DNA from: Gamarada debralockiae
Lineage: Eukaryota > Ascomycota > Leotiomycetes > Helotiales > Hyphodiscaceae
Direction of reading: 5' to 3'
Assembly (NCBI GenBank): GCA_002803225.1
Contig: NXFV01001966.1
Location: forward strand, 1-10,836
DNA: 10,836 bases
The notes beneath the pieces were generated by a model that saw only the letters and a list, made by a program, of their open reading frames with translations, was not told the DNA's origin and did not search any database. This document shows, piece after piece, positions 1 to 7,093 of this stretch. The position numbers were made by a program, and so were the translations under genes. Position 1 is the first letter of the stretch; each line of letters opens with the position of its first letter.

Positions 1-156
1 CGGACGAATAACTATTAATAGAGGAGTAGAATTCAAGAGAGAAGTCATTAAAATTCTTTAGAAGTATAAAGTAAAACAGGTTTAGATATTAGTATATAAT
101 ACTCAAGTAAATAGGAAAAGTAAAGAAAGATATAAGCTAATCCTAAATACTCTTAT
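1..156 (+). pseudogene. Element B: integrase relic, left part (interrupted by element A)
   Basis: Reading from base 2, the translation resembles the catalytic core of a Ty3/Gypsy integrase. It contains ITINRGVEF, corresponding to the family's second catalytic Asp motif (D-x-G-x-EF), then a segment matching the YNTQ-N-x-K-x-ER/G region around the catalytic Glu and an ILNTL segment. The Asp codon now reads AAT (Asn, bases 17-19), consistent with G-to-A at a TpG site. In-frame TAG codons interrupt it and the DNA is very A+T-rich. The frame is broken at 156 by element A and resumes at 6268. The upstream part of element B lies outside the window. Family assignment comes from motif order, not a database search. 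Confidence 0.8.
152..156. repeat. Target-site duplication of element A, left copy (CTTAT)
   Basis: CTTAT immediately precedes the TGTGACAG start of the 5' LTR. The same 5 bases immediately follow the CTGTCACA end of the 3' LTR at 6263-6267. Five-base duplications are usual for Ty3/Gypsy integration. Confidence 0.93.
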
Positions 157-204
157 TGTGACAGTCTGGCGATTTGTCACCTGACTTCTAGGCGATTTGC
201 CGGC

Positions 205-228
205 CCTTGTTAGCGCGAGCCAACAAGG
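205..228. repeat. 24-base palindrome in the 5' LTR
   Basis: The arms are CCTTGTTAGC and GCCAACAAGG around a GCGA centre. In the 3' LTR copy (6029-6052) the arms are perfect 10-bp inverted repeats. Here one C/T difference at a CpA/TpA site gives a G:U-compatible mismatch. A third near-identical copy lies in pol at 2791-2814. Confidence 0.85.
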
Positions 229-249
229 CCGCCAGGCTGTCGCCTGACT

Positions 250-277
250 ACGCGTGACTCATGCGTGACTCACGCGT
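250..277. promoter_or_regulatory. Interleaved ACGCGT / TGACTCA array, 5' LTR
   Basis: The 11-bp unit CGCGTGACTCA is tandemly repeated (251-261, 262-272 with one C-to-T) and followed by CGCGT. This gives ACGCGT at 250-255 and 272-277, and TGACTCA at 255-261 and 266-272. TGACTCA is the consensus for Gcn4/AP-1-type bZIP factors and ACGCGT is the MluI cell-cycle box. Whether either is used here is inference. Confidence 0.5.
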
Positions 278-388
278 TCATACGGGAGCCTAGTGTACCA
301 GCGCGTCCAGGAGTTATATTAGGCTTCATGTATCCGCAAAGCTTTTTCCTTCTCTCCTTAGCTTAGTATTTTCGTTAATTTAGCATTT

Positions 389-429
389 ACTACGTAGGGT
401 CTTTAATGCGTGAGACCCTAATACGTAGT
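389..429. other. 14-bp imperfect hairpin at the LTR 3' end
   Basis: ACTACGTA plus GGGTCT (389-402) can pair with AGACCC (413-418) and TACGTAGT (422-429), leaving a 10-base loop and a 3-base bulge (419-421). The matching 3' LTR segment (6213-6253) has lost pairing in the outer arm through two G/A changes. A role in RNA 3'-end formation or strand transfer is possible but unproven. Confidence 0.6.
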
Positions 430-438
430 GCTGTTACA

Positions 439-512
439 TTATACTAAGCTCTACTCCCTTTACCTAGGAAGGCATCTAAGAATATCCTACAAATCCAGCG
501 AACACAGCTAAT
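439..512 (+). other. Element A leader, expected primer-binding site
   Basis: This is untranslated leader between the 5' LTR and the inferred gag start. The primer-binding site should begin at or just after 439 (TTATACTAAGCTC...), but I cannot match it confidently to the 3' end of a particular tRNA. Mutation of the kind seen throughout the element may have altered it. Confidence 0.4.
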
Positions 513-1751
513 ATAGCACTACAAACTAGAAGTCCCGCGAAAGGCAAAGCACCTAAAAAACAACCTACGACTTAATACCCTATGCTTCCCGAGTCCTCCG
601 CTAGTAATACTAGCGATAATAACAAAGTCCAAGTACCTCGCGCTTAAATGCAAACTAACTAAGCCAAAACGAAAAAGTCGATAAATGATATGTACTAGAA
701 GATAGATTAGCTTGTAATGCTTTTGTAAGCTCGAGACAAATCACATAGTCGATTATACTCTCGATAAACCTCCTATGCTCCTCAACACAATCGACTACCT
801 TCTCAAGCTCCCTAAGACCCTCTCCCAACTATTAAACAAACTCCCCCTTATACTACGCCTACCTCTAGCACATTATACATTGACTACCAATACTTAAGGA
901 CACTCCCTAATCCCGATCTACTATCTAATAGTATCGACCTTACTTTCGAAGCCTAGCGCATTCTAATCAAGGGTAAGCTACAAGCCAATACAGACTATTA
1001 CGCTACAGAGGAAGATAAGATATTCTACTTCTTCAATTGTACAACCGGGGACGCACAAAAGCACTTACTTCCGTGATTTGACAAAGGTTCTTTCCTTTGA
1101 TTTACCTTGGCTGCTAAGATAGTCTAATACCTAGCTACTATCTACGTGAACCTAAACAAGACGCGTGATACACACTTTGTATATAGCCGATTGATAATAA
1201 GAGTAAGCCAGATATTTTCAGAGTTCTAGACAACCTTCCTACACTTAGCTAGTAAGGGTCAAGTCCCTACTCAAGACCTTCGTATAGACTTATTCGATAA
1301 GATTACGACACAACTGCAGGAACGCCTGGCTGCGACCCTTGCCAACCTCGATATGTATAAGAAACTTGCCACGCGTTGCCTTATACTCGATTCAAAGCTC
1401 TGACAAATCGCGGGCCGTACTGACCGGCAGAAGCAATTCAAGGAGGACAAGACCCCCTCGAGTTCTAAGGCCACAAAGCTAACGTACATGCCCCGCGAGC
1501 CCCGACCTCTTCCTCTGCCCTTAGCTACGCCTATAGCCCGATTAAGCCCAGCTCCGCCGTCTAACAACTAACGCCTTTAGACCCCTGCCTTAAACCTTAT
1601 ACTTACGACTAATAAGTCTACTACTTGCTTTAATTGCAGCAAGCCCGGTCACCTCTTATACAACTATCTTAAACCAAAGCGCGTAGACCTAAAGGAAATC
1701 GAGGAGGACAAAGATGAAGCTAAGTACAAGTCGGGAAAAGAAGACGCCTAG
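513..1751 (+). pseudogene. gag: Element A gag relic (capsid/nucleocapsid)
   Basis: In Ty3/Gypsy elements Gag forms the virus-like particle and its zinc knuckle packages the RNA. The knuckle is visible at 1626-1667 with Cys, Cys and His in the CX2CX4HX4C spacing (1626, 1635, 1650), but the last Cys position (1665) is TAT, Tyr. The region about 900-1450 resembles the retrotransposon Gag capsid domain and is followed by a Pro-rich stretch. The inferred start is the ATA at 513 in context AAT-ATA-GCA, which would be a well-placed ATG before a TpG-to-TpA change. An intact ATG at 582 is in the same frame. About 16 in-frame stops interrupt it. The end is approximate: TAG at 1749-1751 may itself be a mutated codon, and the next stops in frame are at 1767 and 1791. 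Pol follows in the -1 frame. Confidence 0.8.
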
Positions 1752-1869
1752 GAAAAGACTTCTTTTTAGGCAAATTTGGAGTTGACCTATTAAAGATCGA
1801 CTTAAGTCAGTTAGTTAGTGGCCTGCACTTGACAATACTATATACCTTATCACATAATGGATACTCTAT

Positions 1870-2150
1870 CAAACTGAAAGCACTAGCTAACTCTAGAGCA
1901 AATGGTTTCGTTTTTATCGATACTTACTATACAATTGATATCGCCAAGTTCCTAAACCTGAAGGCCCAACGCCTGCTGTAACCTATTAGCGTCAAAGGCT
2001 ATAATAGGAAGACTAGCAACTCGATTACATATATCCTACAACTACATCTTACTGTTAACGACTGACAACAGTATAATCTATCCCTCTTGATCCTGGACCT
2101 TAAAGCACACAACCTAATCCTTGGCCGCAAATAGTTTGTATACTTTGATA
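1870..2150 (+). other. Element A protease domain, active site mutated
   Basis: The retropepsin active-site triad D-S/T-G is represented by LANSRANGFVFID, read from 1883. AAC at 1889-1891 replaces the Asp codon and AGA at 1895-1897 replaces Gly, both by G-to-A. Downstream, a LILGRK segment matches the conserved C-terminal flap-associated motif (hydrophobic-ILG). The stretch is in frame with the rest of pol. Confidence 0.75.
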
Positions 2151-2790
2151 TTCTTATTAATACTAGACGCAATTGTCTACGCTGGCCAGACCACTTAGAA
2201 CCTTTATATTCTATAGTTAAGGAGATCCCTGTACTACGAAGTACCCTCTTGCCGCAACGGGCCACGGACTTGTATCAAGCCGACATCGATGCACGGGACT
2301 GTACATTTGAACTCAAAGACCAACAATGCACTACAGGCCACAGAGCTCCCCTACCTGCGTATGTCGAGGACTCTAGTGAAGCTAAGATAGATAATTTGAC
2401 AGATGACTTGACAGACGGTTTTATAGACGACACAAGTGACAGCGAGCCGCCTAGTGACGCTAATGCGAAAGCCACGGGTCCCCTAAAGACCGTGAGGCCT
2501 GCCTGGAGGCCTATACCGCCCCGAACACACAAGTAGGACGCATGAGACAGTATATGCAAGATGGAAGACGAGCTAACTGGTACAGCACGACTAAAGCCAA
2601 CACTGCATAAGAAGTGACCCTATCCTTAGGCTACAAAGACTCACTTAAAGGCCACGATTGACATTACTGCCATTAGTGCCTTTGCAACACATTATAATCT
2701 ACGAGTCAAAGATAACGAAACATTTACAACTAGCCTATACGAAATCGACTGTGTCCTTTAGGAGCGTGAAGAACCAAGGGACAGAGGGGG

Positions 2791-2814
2791 CCTTGCTAGC
2801 GCGAGCTAACAAGG
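2791..2814. repeat. Copy of the LTR palindrome inside the pol linker
   Basis: CCTTGCTAGC, GCGA, GCTAACAAGG differs from the 3' LTR palindrome (6029-6052) by one base and shares its GC-rich flanks. It lies in frame in the protease-RT linker, which is otherwise variable, and one of its codons now reads TAA. Confidence 0.8.
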
Positions 2815-2959
2815 GGCCGCTCGAGCTAACACAGAACTAAACGCGAACGAGCCTAAAGACTAGGAGGAGGCTTTGAAAAAGGTCTTGCCGGAATAGTACT
2901 AGGACTTTAAGGACGTGTTCTCGAAGGCGGAGTTAAATAAGCTACCGCCGCACCGCCCG

Positions 2960-3660
2960 TACGATCACAAAATCGACCTCGAAAGAGAAAACAACCTTAG
3001 TTATAGCCCGCTATACAAGATAACAAATAAAGAGCTTGAGACTATCAAGTAATACTTGATTGAGAACCTTGATAAAGGGTTTATCGAACTAAGCTAAGCT
3101 CCCTTTGTAGCGCCGGTGCTCTTTGTTAAGAAGCCTAACGGGTCGTTACGGTTCTGTATCGACTTCCGCAAGCTAAATCAGCTCACCCGTAAAGACCGCT
3201 ACCCGTTACCATTAATCGATGAAATACTAGCCTAGATTAGTAAGGCTAAGATCTTTATAAAGCTTGATATCTGACAAGCATTTTACCGTATACGTATAGA
3301 CCCTTAGTCTAAAGAGCTAATAACATTTTGGACTCGGTATAGCTTATATAAATGCACAGTACTACCCTTCGGTTTGACTAATAGCCCTGCAACCTATTAG
3401 CGCTATATAAATGATGTCTTATTCGACTATCTCGATGACTTTTGTATAATGTATCTAGACAATATCCTAATCTATTTGGATAACCCTCTCAAACACAAGC
3501 TTTATATTAAGAAGGTCTTACAGTGCCTACGTGATACTGGCCTACAAGCCAACATCAAGAAGTGCAAATTTGGGGTAGCAAAGACAAAGTACCTAGGCTT
3601 TATTATTTTAACTAATAGTATTGAAGTTAACCTTGACAAGGTCGCGGTTATTCGAGATTA
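2960..3660 (+). other. Element A reverse transcriptase domain
   Basis: RT blocks appear in order: GFIELS followed by [20 protein letters not shown], then IDFRKLN; KLDI with the first catalytic Asp intact (GAT 3266-3268); LPFGLTNSPATY; and the catalytic box at 3452-3463 reading YLDN. The second Asp of YLDD has become AAT (3461-3463) by G-to-A after a C. A C-terminal KCKFGVAKTKYLGFII block matches the RT thumb-proximal motif. Confidence 0.9.
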
Positions 3661-3884
3661 GAAGGAGCCTACTATAGTTCGAGGGATACAATCATTCTTA
3701 AGGTTCTATAACTTCTACTGTCACTTCATTCGGGACTATAGAGTAATTACAAGACCACTCGTACGCCTTACAAGGATAGGAGTCCCTTTTTACTTTAGTA
3801 AAGAATGTTAAGAGGCCTTTGAAAAGCTCAAGGCTCAATTGATATCATCTAAGATCCTTTGTTATTACGACCTTGAACTATAGT

Positions 3885-4260
3885 TTATGATTAAGACTAA
3901 TGCCTTAGATAGAGTGATTGCTGGAGTACTCTTGCAACTATACCCTAATGGCCAATAGTACCTAGTTGCGTACTTCTCGAAGACAATAGCCCCTGCCAAA
4001 TACAACTATGGTATACATGACAAAGAGATACTAGCTATCGTGAAGTCGTTGGTAGAATGGCGCGTAGAGCTTTAGGGGACTGCCAAGCGCATCCAAATCT
4101 ACACGGATCATAAGGCCCTTGAGTACTTCATAACCACGAAGTAGCTCATAGGTCGACAAGCTCGCTAGGCCGAAGCGCTAGCCAGTTATCACTTTATAGT
4201 GATGTATCGGACAGGAAAGCAGAATACTAAGGCTGATGCACTAACATGACGTGACGATGA
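3885..4260 (+). other. Element A RNase H domain
   Basis: RNase H follows RT directly. Its four acidic positions are at 3899 (now AAT, Asn, in KTNALD), 4025 (GAG in DKEILAIV, intact), 4106 (GAT in YTDHKAL, intact) and 4235 (GAT in KADALT, intact). The domain is of the Ty3/Gypsy type without an additional archaeal-like copy. Confidence 0.85.
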
Positions 4261-4582
4261 AATCGACCTTTAGAACAAGCTAAAAGCCAAATACTGTACA
4301 CAAGCCTTCTTATCACAAGACTAAGTTGACCCCCGTGTCCTTTAAGATCTAGGCATTGACATCGACGAGATCGAGCTAGCCCCTATCGAGGAGCCTTAGT
4401 TCAATGAACTAGTTAGTCTTATTGACTGCATACTACAAAATAACCGCGAAACCCCCTTACTACAAGCGCTCCAGAAACAGGCAACACGCGAAGAGTTAGA
4501 GCTCACACTGGAGGACGGTCTACTGCTTTACGGAGGCCGCCTTGTGGTATTAGCAGTCGGTTTACGGACTGAAATTATCTAG

Positions 4583-5530
4583 GAAGCCCACAACTAGGCC
4601 TCAACAGCTCACCTTGGCCGTGACAAGACCTATAAGCTCTTACGACCTAGATACTACTAGCGTGGGATGCTTACGGACATTAAACGATTCGTACGCAACT
4701 GTCAACCCTGTCGACGAGCTCACATACTATAAGACAAGACCCCCGGCATACTGTACCCACTGCCTATTCTAGAACACCCGTGGCAACATGTGACTATGGA
4801 CTTTAAGTCGATGCCCAAGGATCGATTAGGTTATAACAACGTCTTTGTGGTTGTTGACTGGCTGAGTAAGCAATCAGTCTCGATACCATGCCACAAGACT
4901 ATCACAGCTGAAGGCATGGCTTAAATTTATATTGACCAAATTTACCGATACTACAGACCGCTAGAGTTAATTGTCTCTGACCGTGGACCCCAGTTCGTGT
5001 CACGATTTTGGGCGGAGTTTTGTCGTATTCTAGGTATCAAGCTTAAGCTCTCGACTGCTTTCTACCCGCAAACTGACGGCCAAACTGAAATCATGAACCA
5101 GTACCTTGATCAGCGCCTACGACCCTTTGTGAACTACTACCAGGACGACTGGTTAGAGTTACTGCCAATAATGGACTACGCGCAGCTCACGCTCCCGCAT
5201 AGTAGTATTGGAATGTTACTGTACGAATTAATCAATAGTCGACTCCTAAGAACCTCCTTCAATTGGAACACGCCCACAGCAACTACTATAGCCGAGAAAT
5301 TAGGCCAAGAGAAGGCTTACCAAGTCGCGACACATATGCAAAAGGCACTAAAGCTAGGTAAGGAACTAATGGCTAAAGCTTAAGCTAAGAAGGAGGCTAA
5401 TATCAATACTCACTAGCGACTTATCGACTTCTAAGTAGGCGATAAGGCCTACGTCTCTGCAAAGAACTAGAGGACACAACGGCCTAGCCGCAAGCTAGAC
5501 CACTAAATAGCAGGTCCATTTGACATTACT
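4583..5530 (+). other. Element A integrase domain
   Basis: The N-terminal HHCC zinc site is intact: His at 4589 and 4610, Cys at 4700 and 4709. The catalytic core has Asp at 4799 (MDF), Asp at 4979 (VSDRGPQF) and Glu at 5087 (GQTE), spaced D-59-D-35-E as expected. A GPY/F module (GPF, 5513-5521) follows. In-frame stops at 4580, 4595, 4922, 5381 and later still prevent translation. Confidence 0.92.
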
Positions 5531-5683
5531 TAGTAGATTAGCAACTTATACGAAGTCAAGCTCCTAGGTACTATAAAAATACACAACGTCTTCTCACCTG
5601 ACCGATTGCGCAAGGCAGCAGACGACCCGCTACCGGGGCAAGTCAACGAACTATCTCCTCCAATTATTATTAGTATTAAAAAC

Positions 5684-5846
5684 GAATAGGAGGTACAAGA
5701 AATATTAGCGTCAAAACTAGACAAGGGATAGCTCTACTATCGAGTCCACTAGCTAGGCTATAATAAAGACCTCGAATGGTACCTGGCATCGAACTTCAAG
5801 TATATACCACGCAAGCTACAGGAGTACTACCTACGTAATCGAGACT
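5684..5846 (+). other. Element A C-terminal chromodomain
   Basis: A stop-EVQEILASKL segment, then YYRVH-stop-LGYN and EWYLASNF, match the three-strand-plus-helix pattern of chromodomains, which tether chromovirus integrases to modified histone tails. Two positions that should supply aromatic cage residues (5687 and after RVH) are TAG, most simply former TGG Trp codons. The third aromatic (Tyr of LGY) is present. Confidence 0.85.
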
Positions 5847-5966
5847 GACCGGGACTACTTAGGAAGCTAGACGCATAGCAAGAAGTATAGGAATAGGGTC
5901 GAGACAAATATAAGGAGCTAGATAATGATACACCAATATCTACACGCTTGCGGACAAGCTTTTTTC

Positions 5967-5977
5967 AAAAGGGGGGG
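5967..5977 (+). other. Element A polypurine tract
   Basis: AAAAGGGGGGG, preceded by a run of T and followed by TAA, ends three bases before the 3' LTR. It is the primer site for plus-strand DNA synthesis. It overlaps the last codons of pol (Gln-Lys-Gly-Gly-stop). Confidence 0.92.
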
Positions 5978-6028
5978 TAATGTGATAGTCTGGCGATTTG
6001 TCACCTGACTTCTAGGCGATTTGCCGGC

Positions 6029-6052
6029 CCTTGTTAGCGCGAGCTAACAAGG
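6029..6052. repeat. 24-base palindrome in the 3' LTR
   Basis: Perfect 10-bp inverted arms CCTTGTTAGC and GCTAACAAGG flank the tetranucleotide GCGA. It is the undamaged version of the 5' LTR copy. Confidence 0.9.
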
Positions 6053-6073
6053 CCGCCGGGCTGTCGCCTGACT

Positions 6074-6101
6074 ACGCGTGACTCACGCGTGACTCACGCG
6101 T
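6074..6101. promoter_or_regulatory. Interleaved ACGCGT / TGACTCA array, 3' LTR
   Basis: Three ACGCGT hexamers (6074-6079, 6085-6090, 6096-6101) alternate with two TGACTCA heptamers (6079-6085, 6090-6096), each overlapping its neighbours by one base. The 11-bp spacing puts like sites on one face of the helix. This copy keeps the middle ACGCGT lost in the 5' LTR. Confidence 0.5.
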
Positions 6102-6262
6102 TTATACGGGAGCCTAGTGTACTAGCGCGTCCGGGAGTTATATTAGGCTTCATGTATCTGCAAAGCTTTTTCCTTCTCTCCTTAGCTTAGTATTTTCGTT
6201 AATTTAGCATTTACTGCATAGGGTCTTCAATGCGTGAGACCCCAATACGTAGTGCTGTCACA

Positions 6263-6267
6263 CTTAT
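6263..6267. repeat. Target-site duplication of element A, right copy (CTTAT)
   Basis: CTTAT follows the 3' LTR directly and is identical to 152-156. Confidence 0.93.
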
Positions 6268-6675
6268 AACTCTTACTATAGGTAATAAGTACAAATAGCC
6301 TTAATATCTTTATTTAGTATTATTTATAGAATATACTTTAATCTACAAACTAACTAAATATACTCTATTTTATCTTATATATAGCTATAAAGCTATACTA
6401 CTAATCGAGACAAAGTACCTAACCTAAAGAACCCTTAGCTAAGATAATATTTATATATATAAAGAACTATTAGTTATTTAAGTAAGATAGCTAAAAATAT
6501 AAGATAAAGATATCCTAAAAGTAATAGCTAAACAGACTCGAAAGCACTAAAAAGGATAAGAGTACTAGAATAAAATATATAATATTCAAAAGAAACCTAT
6601 TAATACTAGGGATATAGTCCTTTATTATAATATCTTTATAATAGATTAAGATAAGTATAACAAGAACCTAGCCCC
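6268..6675 (+). pseudogene. Element B: integrase relic, right part
   Basis: With element A and one CTTAT removed, the frame of 1-156 continues here (codons from 6269). It reads through segments corresponding to the C-terminal half of a Ty3/Gypsy integrase core: an LVLFIEYT stretch, LLIETKYLT-stop-RTL, KELLVI, EYWNKIYNI, DIVLYYN and finally KNLAP, the run normally just before the GPY/F motif. About ten in-frame stops and an estimated 75-80% A+T in places make it the most decayed sequence in the window. It stops at the start of element C. Confidence 0.82.
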
Positions 6676-6684
6676 TGAAAGTAC

Positions 6685-6732
6685 ACGGGCGATTTCACGG
6701 GCGATTGTACGGGCGATTGTACGGGCGATTTC
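6685..6732. repeat. Four 12-bp iterons at the LTR start
   Basis: Four direct units begin ACGGGCGATT: units 1 and 4 end TC, units 2 and 3 end GT. Units are 6685-6696, 6697-6708, 6709-6720 and 6721-6732. The core GGCGATT also occurs twice at the start of element A's LTR. Confidence 0.9.
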
Positions 6733-6850
6733 ACATGGCAACTATTACTTGAGCCAGGCTCAACATATCTGCACAGTCAGGAACAGTTAGCGATTAGTCA
6801 GCAGTTAGTCAGTGTACAATCAGTTGTAGAGTCAGCAACAGTACAGCTAG

Positions 6851-6858
6851 TATATAAA
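6851..6858 (+). promoter_or_regulatory. TATA box candidate in element C LTR
   Basis: TATATAAA lies mid-LTR, downstream of the iterons and about 240 bases before the inferred gag start. This is the expected place for the U3 promoter. Confidence 0.6.
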
Positions 6859-7093
6859 GCTAGGAGTCTAGAGTAAAGGATAAGTAAGGCCTATTGACCC
6901 TACTTTAGGAAGGCAAGCTTGAGTTTATATCACACAAGCGCACTAGTACTACAGAACCTCTTTTCAATACAATCACTATTGTCTCCCTCCCCTTATTACT
7001 ACTTCTCTAATATACTGTAATCCCTCCTGCTGCCTTCCAGCTACTAGTAGCTGTTACAACTCTCAAGCTTTTACCTACAGGGCTAATTGCACT

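Larger units (their letters stand above)
157..438 (+). repeat. Element A 5' LTR (282 bp)
   Basis: It begins TGTGACAG and ends CTGTTACA. The 3' LTR ends CTGTCACA, so the undamaged termini form a perfect 8-bp inverted repeat. My base-by-base alignment with 5981-6262 gives 13 differences and no gaps, about 95.4% identity, all C/T or G/A. It contains two GGCGATTTG motifs, a 24-base palindrome, an ACGCGT/TGACTCA array and a long hairpin near the 3' end. No convincing TATA box is seen. Confidence 0.96.
1742..5980 (+). pseudogene. pol: Element A pol relic: PR-RT-RNase H-IN-chromodomain
   Basis: One reading frame runs 1413 codons to a TAA at 5978-5980 directly against the 3' LTR. It holds all pol domains in Ty3/Gypsy order, with about 50 in-frame stops by my count and no sign of a frameshift. 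Stops lie where the family has Gln, Trp or Arg. Integrase catalytic codons are intact, while the protease Asp, the second Asp of the RT YLDD box and the first RNase H Asp read Asn. The frame is -1 relative to gag, as in many elements of the group that use frameshifting. A variable acidic linker (about 2249-2650) separates protease and RT. The longest stop-free pieces (2249-2536, 3449-3661, 4997-5383) are fragments of this polyprotein, not separate genes. The exact 5' limit is uncertain: the frame is open from 1724. Confidence 0.92.
157..6262 (+). mobile_element. Element A: complete, RIP-inactivated Ty3/Gypsy chromovirus
   Basis: This is a full-length element of 6106 bases with 282-bp LTRs at both ends, a 5-bp target duplication, gag and pol relics, and a polypurine tract touching the 3' LTR. 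Domain order in pol is protease, RT, RNase H, integrase, chromodomain. Integrase after RT/RNase H places it in Ty3/Gypsy, and the C-terminal chromodomain places it among the chromoviruses. Roughly 65 in-frame stops across gag and pol, mostly TAG and TAA at positions where the family has Gln, Trp or Arg, show it cannot encode its own proteins. It sits inside the integrase of element B in the same orientation. Confidence 0.95.
5981..6262 (+). repeat. Element A 3' LTR (282 bp)
   Basis: It begins TGTGATAG and ends CTGTCACA and aligns without gaps to 157-438. Differences from the 5' LTR number 13, all transitions: 8 are CA/TA (or TG/TA) and 5 are CG/TG (or CG/CA). Confidence 0.96.
6676..7058 (+). 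repeat. Element C 5' LTR (3' boundary approximate)
   Basis: The start TGAAAGTACA is fixed by the break in element B. The end is put at 7058 (GCTGTTACA) because it ends in CA and resembles element A's LTR end. 7065 (CTCTCA) is an alternative. The second LTR is not in the window, so the boundary cannot be verified. It contains 12-bp iterons, a region rich in CAGTTAG/AGTCAG motifs (about 6775-6840), and a TATA box. Confidence 0.6.

Noticed and set aside
157..438. Dating element A from LTR divergence
   Set aside because: All substitutions are RIP or CpG type, so a neutral-rate calculation would greatly overestimate age.
439..460. Assignment of a specific primer tRNA
   Set aside because: The sequence after the LTR has only weak resemblance to known primer-binding sites and may be mutated; a tRNA 3'-end comparison is needed.
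1271..1567. 98-codon open frame on the minus strand
   Set aside because: It lies antisense to the gag relic of element A, shows no recognisable motif, and is a by-product of codon composition on the other strand.
1999..2559. Minus-strand open frames at 1999-2265 and 2275-2559
   Set aside because: Both are antisense to the protease and acidic linker of element A pol, with low-complexity Ser/Leu composition and no family resemblance.
2658..2840. 60-codon plus-strand frame
   Set aside because: It is one base out of frame with pol, whose translation here is in the frame of 2657. The out-of-frame product resembles nothing.
5530..5724. 64-codon minus-strand frame
   Set aside because: It is antisense to the integrase C-terminus and chromodomain start of element A, with no independent support.
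1742..5980. Alternative genetic code with TAA/TAG read as Gln
   Set aside because: Stops also fall where the family has Trp or Arg, TGA is used too, catalytic Asp codons read Asn, and the LTR pair shows the same C-to-T and G-to-A bias in noncoding DNA. Mutation explains all of this; recoding does not.
6685..6732. CRISPR-like array
   Set aside because: The units are 12 bp and directly adjacent with no spacers, sit at an LTR edge, and the context is eukaryotic.
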